Source: Alphaproteobacteria bacterium (GTDB lineage Bacteria; Pseudomonadota; Alphaproteobacteria; SMXP01). Taken from it: a stretch of 8,688 nucleotides of DNA. Numbering within the stretch: position 1 is the first letter of the stretch; each line of letters opens with the position of its first letter. Below are positions 6,716 to 8,688 of the stretch, piece by piece. Position numbers and translations under genes: made by a program. The stretch covers positions 1 through 8,688 of the forward strand of contig JANQLI010000322.1 of assembly GCA_028280675.1 (NCBI GenBank), in the 5' to 3' direction. The notes under the pieces were generated by a model. The model had not been told where the DNA came from. It saw only the letters and a list, made by a program, of their open reading frames with translations, and searched no databases.

Positions 6716-8059
6716 TTAGCTATCCTGCGGCAGGACAACAGGGTCATAGGCGGGGATTTCCACATCCACGCCCGGCAATTCCGGGCTTGGTTGCGCCTCC
6801 ATAAAGTTAAGACCCACATTGGTGAGGCCCAGATTGAGGAAACTTGTTTCCCCCGTATTGCCGCGAATAACCACGACAGCCTCCTCACTGACTGTTTCGC
6901 CATCTCGCATATAGCTGTGCGCCCCGTCCCAAAGGATGGATGGGAATTGTCCGCCGAGCGCCTTCGCGCCTTCTTCTGCAAGCGGTCCGTTCGGCGCCCA
7001 CCCTGCTTTGCCAAGCGTGTTGTTATAGACATAGATTTCACGCACAAGCGGGTTCATGTTGGGGTCTTCATAAGGCACCGGATAGCCAACAAGAAGAATG
7101 TTGCTGGTTTGGTTATTGCCAACTTCGTTTTCGAAGATATGCACATCGCGCGATGAAAACACCAAAATCCCCGCACCCTTTGGCGCAATATTGACAATCC
7201 CGCCTGGCGGCGAAAAATTGTCGGTGTCATTATTGATGACTTTGTTTTGATAGACACGAATCGAACGGCTGCCCATTTGCGGCAGGTTCGGCATATCGAA
7301 TACAAGAATGCCCGTGCTGTTATGCTGCGCTGTATTGTTATACACATCAGCGTCATAACTGTTTTCAATCTCAATACCGGCAACGTTATATTCCGCTGTG
7401 CTGTTACGCACGATGATGTTTTGCGATTGCCCGACATAGATCCCTGCATCGGATGCGCCGAAAGCCACACTGCCGTCAATCAACACATTTTTCGATTGCA
7501 CCGGATATAAACCATACGCACCATTGGTGTCTTTGAGGCCTTGCGTCCACGCCGCCCGCACATTCAGAAAGCTAATGGTGTCAACGCCTTTGGCTTTAAT
7601 GCCGTCGCCTTTTGGGTCTTCAATAGAAAAATCTTTCAAAACGGTCCGGTCGGATGTGACCAACAGACCTTCGCCGCCAGCTAGCTGACCTTTAAAGGAG
7701 AGAATGGTTTTGTCCATGCCAGCACCAAGCAGTGTCACATCATCGACATCAAGGGACAAGACATCGGTCAGCTCAAACACACCCGCCCCTAACATCACCG
7801 TATCGCCTGGCTCTGCGACAATCAGGGCTTCTTGGATTTGCTCTTGCGCATCGGGCCCCGGCATCAAAACGGCGGCCGCGTCTTCTGCCGTCTCTTCCAT
7901 CTTCTCCATCACGTCAGGGGGGGATGTTGTCTCAGGCGCCGAGGCACTTTGATCGCTGCCCTGATCGCAGGCGGCAAGAGTCAAGCCAAAGAGGGCCGCC
8001 ACAAGAGCGGGTTGACCGTCCCGAATACGCAATTTATTCAATGATTTCATAGCTTTCAT
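6716..8059 (-). CDS. Parallel beta-helix repeat lipoprotein (TIGR03805 type)
   Basis: A 447-residue predicted lipoprotein. Residues 1-30 form a lipoprotein signal peptide with lipobox LAAC and lipidated Cys31. A flexible Ser/Pro/Glu-rich linker follows (32-66). The segment IQEALIVAEPGDTVMLGAGV (75-94) is the usual cap and first rung of a right-handed beta-helix. Rungs follow to about residue 360, for example NVLIDGSVAFGASDAGIYVG, NIIVRNSTAEYNVAGIEIEN and ADVYNNTAQHNSTGILVF, with Asn/Gly turns. The tail (about 375-447) is outside the clear repeat. The fold is shared with NosD-like and pectate-lyase-like proteins, but I see no catalytic signature. The frame is open further upstream to an ATG at 8287, but those 76 residues are polar, would bury the signal peptide and overlap the divergent gene. 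I chose ATG 8059; 8050 and 8068 are alternatives. It is the first gene of the operon with the diheme cytochrome. Confidence 0.87.
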   Translation of the reverse strand: MKAMKSLNKLRIRDGQPALVAALFGLTLAACDQGSDQSASAPETTSPPDVMEKMEETAEDAAAVLMPGPDAQEQIQEALIVAEPGDTVMLGAGVFELTDVLSLDVDDVTLLGAGMDKTILSFKGQLAGGEGLLVTSDRTVLKDFSIEDPKGDGIKAKGVDTISFLNVRAAWTQGLKDTNGAYGLYPVQSKNVLIDGSVAFGASDAGIYVGQSQNIIVRNSTAEYNVAGIEIENSYDADVYNNTAQHNSTGILVFDMPNLPQMGSRSIRVYQNKVINNDTDNFSPPGGIVNIAPKGAGILVFSSRDVHIFENEVGNNQTSNILLVGYPVPYEDPNMNPLVREIYVYNNTLGKAGWAPNGPLAEEGAKALGGQFPSILWDGAHSYMRDGETVSEEAVVVIRGNTGETSFLNLGLTNVGLNFMEAQPSPELPGVDVEIPAYDPVVLPQDS

Positions 8060-8233
8060 CTTTCCCATGCCAGAGCCATCACATGTGTGGATCGGCGATC
8101 TGATCTCCCATCGCTCCTTCTTTAGCAAAAAATGGCACTTGGTGCCACTTTTAACTGTCACAAAATCGTAATCGCATGAAACCTCCTCATTGGCCGCCTG
8201 AGTATGGTAAAGAGGTATGGAATTTGCAGAATC
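8060..8233. other. Divergent intergenic region between the lipoprotein operon and the membrane-protein gene
   Basis: 174 bases separate the two divergent starts, so promoters for both directions should be here. The clear element is the palindrome at 8133-8147. I could not assign a good -35/-10 pair on either strand. A short frame from 8176 to 8376 is judged not to be a gene, because another frame stays open through it and on to the window end. Confidence 0.45.
8133..8147. promoter_or_regulatory. Perfect 6-3-6 palindrome, candidate operator
   Basis: TGGCAC (8133-8138), spacer TTG, GTGCCA (8142-8147): a perfect 15-base dyad in the shared region of two divergent genes, 73 bases before the lipoprotein start and 86 before the other start. 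Short perfect dyads of this size are typical of TetR-family sites, and the operon encodes such a regulator. Binding is inferred. On the RNA level the stem would be only 6 bp with a 3-base loop, with six T residues following on the minus strand (8132-8127), so a weak terminator or attenuator in the operon leader is an alternative. Confidence 0.5.
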
Positions 8234-8688
8234 ATGGGACAACCTTCCGCTTTTATGATCGGGGATTTTTTGGCGACGTTTTTTCAACAGATGATCAGAA
8301 CATTCGTTTTCGATTTTATGGCCATCTGCGGCATTGTGTTGATTGCTGCAGGAGGTTTAGCGATCATGCCCTCTGACTGGAATCCAGCATTGAAAGGACC
8401 AAGCGCGATTCTGACACTGGCGCCTTTACAAAGCATATTATCGCCAACACCCGAAGCAGCATCGACTGCGCAAGCCTTGATGGACTCAGTGCCTTTACCG
8501 ACAGTCAAAACGGCGATTGCCGAAAAGGAACCTGCACCGCCCGTCGCGAAGGCTGCGCCAATCATCAAACCCGACCCGGTGAAGCTTCAGTTCCGCAGAA
8601 CGTTAAATCGCTATCAAAGCAGTGGCGCTGTCGTTGCCTATGAGGAACGGCTTTTAGATAGTGCTGCGACCGCAGCCTTTTATCAGCG
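8234..8688 (+). CDS. Single-pass membrane protein of unknown function (partial, cut by window end)
   Basis: The frame is open from 8180 to the window end. From ATG 8234 it gives 151 codons. Residues about 28-45 (FMAICGIVLIAAGGLAIM) form one membrane helix preceded by Arg22, which favours the N-terminus in the cytoplasm and the rest in the periplasm. Residues about 55-115 are rich in Ala and Pro with scattered Lys/Glu, a typical extended periplasmic linker. From about 116 a more charged, probably helical part begins (LQFRRTLNRYQSSGAVVAYE). I do not recognise the family. No strong Shine-Dalgarno decides the start: ATG 8204, 8234 and 8255 are all in frame. Codon pattern and absence of stops over 455 bases support a real gene, divergent from the lipoprotein operon. 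Confidence 0.65.
   Translation, partial: MGQPSAFMIGDFLATFFQQMIRTFVFDFMAICGIVLIAAGGLAIMPSDWNPALKGPSAILTLAPLQSILSPTPEAASTAQALMDSVPLPTVKTAIAEKEPAPPVAKAAPIIKPDPVKLQFRRTLNRYQSSGAVVAYEERLLDSAATAAFYQ

Noticed and set aside
8080..8087. CACATGTG palindrome in the lipoprotein leader
   Set aside because: It is only 8 bases long, and such a palindrome is expected by chance. Nothing else points to a binding site.
8133..8147. TGGCAC as the -24 element of a sigma-54 promoter
   Set aside because: On neither strand is there a GC-containing -12 element at the required spacing. The motif is better explained as half of the palindrome.
8060..8287. N-terminal extension of the beta-helix lipoprotein back to an ATG at 8287
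   Set aside because: The extra 76 residues are polar and would hide a clear lipoprotein signal peptide. They also overlap the intergenic dyad and the divergent gene.
8176..8376. Short plus-strand reading frame of 66 codons
   Set aside because: It ends inside the longer open frame that begins at 8234 and continues to the window end with a membrane helix. It has no ribosome binding site.
8284..8568. Minus-strand frame of 94 codons at the right end
   Set aside because: It lies opposite the open membrane-protein frame, and its Ala/Gly-rich translation is typical of an antisense shadow.

Overview
The window looks like a chromosomal segment of a Gram-negative bacterium, most likely an alphaproteobacterium. 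The basis is an outer-membrane TonB-dependent receptor of the type abundant in that class, a lipoprotein, a periplasmic c-type cytochrome, and a lipoprotein/cytochrome gene pair whose family model I recall being named after a Hyphomonas locus. Base composition is moderate by eye, and the genus cannot be fixed from this window. There are five complete protein genes and two partial ones. I see no rRNA, tRNA, CRISPR array, insertion sequence or phage gene.

Left part (1-1861): the 5' end of a family 4 glycosyltransferase gene runs leftward off the window. A divergent gene to its right encodes a polytopic oligosaccharide flippase of the Wzx/TuaB-like type. Together they look like the edge of a surface polysaccharide locus. 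A long non-coding stretch (1862-2253) follows. It holds a candidate promoter and a compact 7-bp hairpin just ahead of the next ribosome binding site.

Centre (2254-4914): an 886-residue TonB-dependent receptor with signal peptide, TonB box, plug and barrel. It has long Pro/Leu- and Asp/Pro-rich loop insertions. A G+C-rich hairpin with T-runs (4938-4974) ends the gene and also sits just past the convergent operon on the other strand.

Right part (4986-8059, minus strand): a compact three-gene operon, transcribed in the order parallel beta-helix lipoprotein, diheme c-type cytochrome, TetR-family regulator. Gaps are 23 and 9 bases. The regulator has a GTG start, and its ribosome binding site is embedded in the cytochrome stop codon. 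The lipoprotein/cytochrome pair is a recurring two-gene system (TIGR03805/TIGR03806 families, as I remember them) whose function is, to my knowledge, unknown. It is the best candidate here for an undescribed system. Upstream of the operon is a perfect 6-3-6 palindrome (8133-8147), a plausible operator for the operon's own TetR protein.

Right edge (8234-8688): the start of a divergent gene for a single-pass membrane protein with a Pro/Ala-rich segment after the membrane helix. I do not recognise it, and it is cut by the window end.
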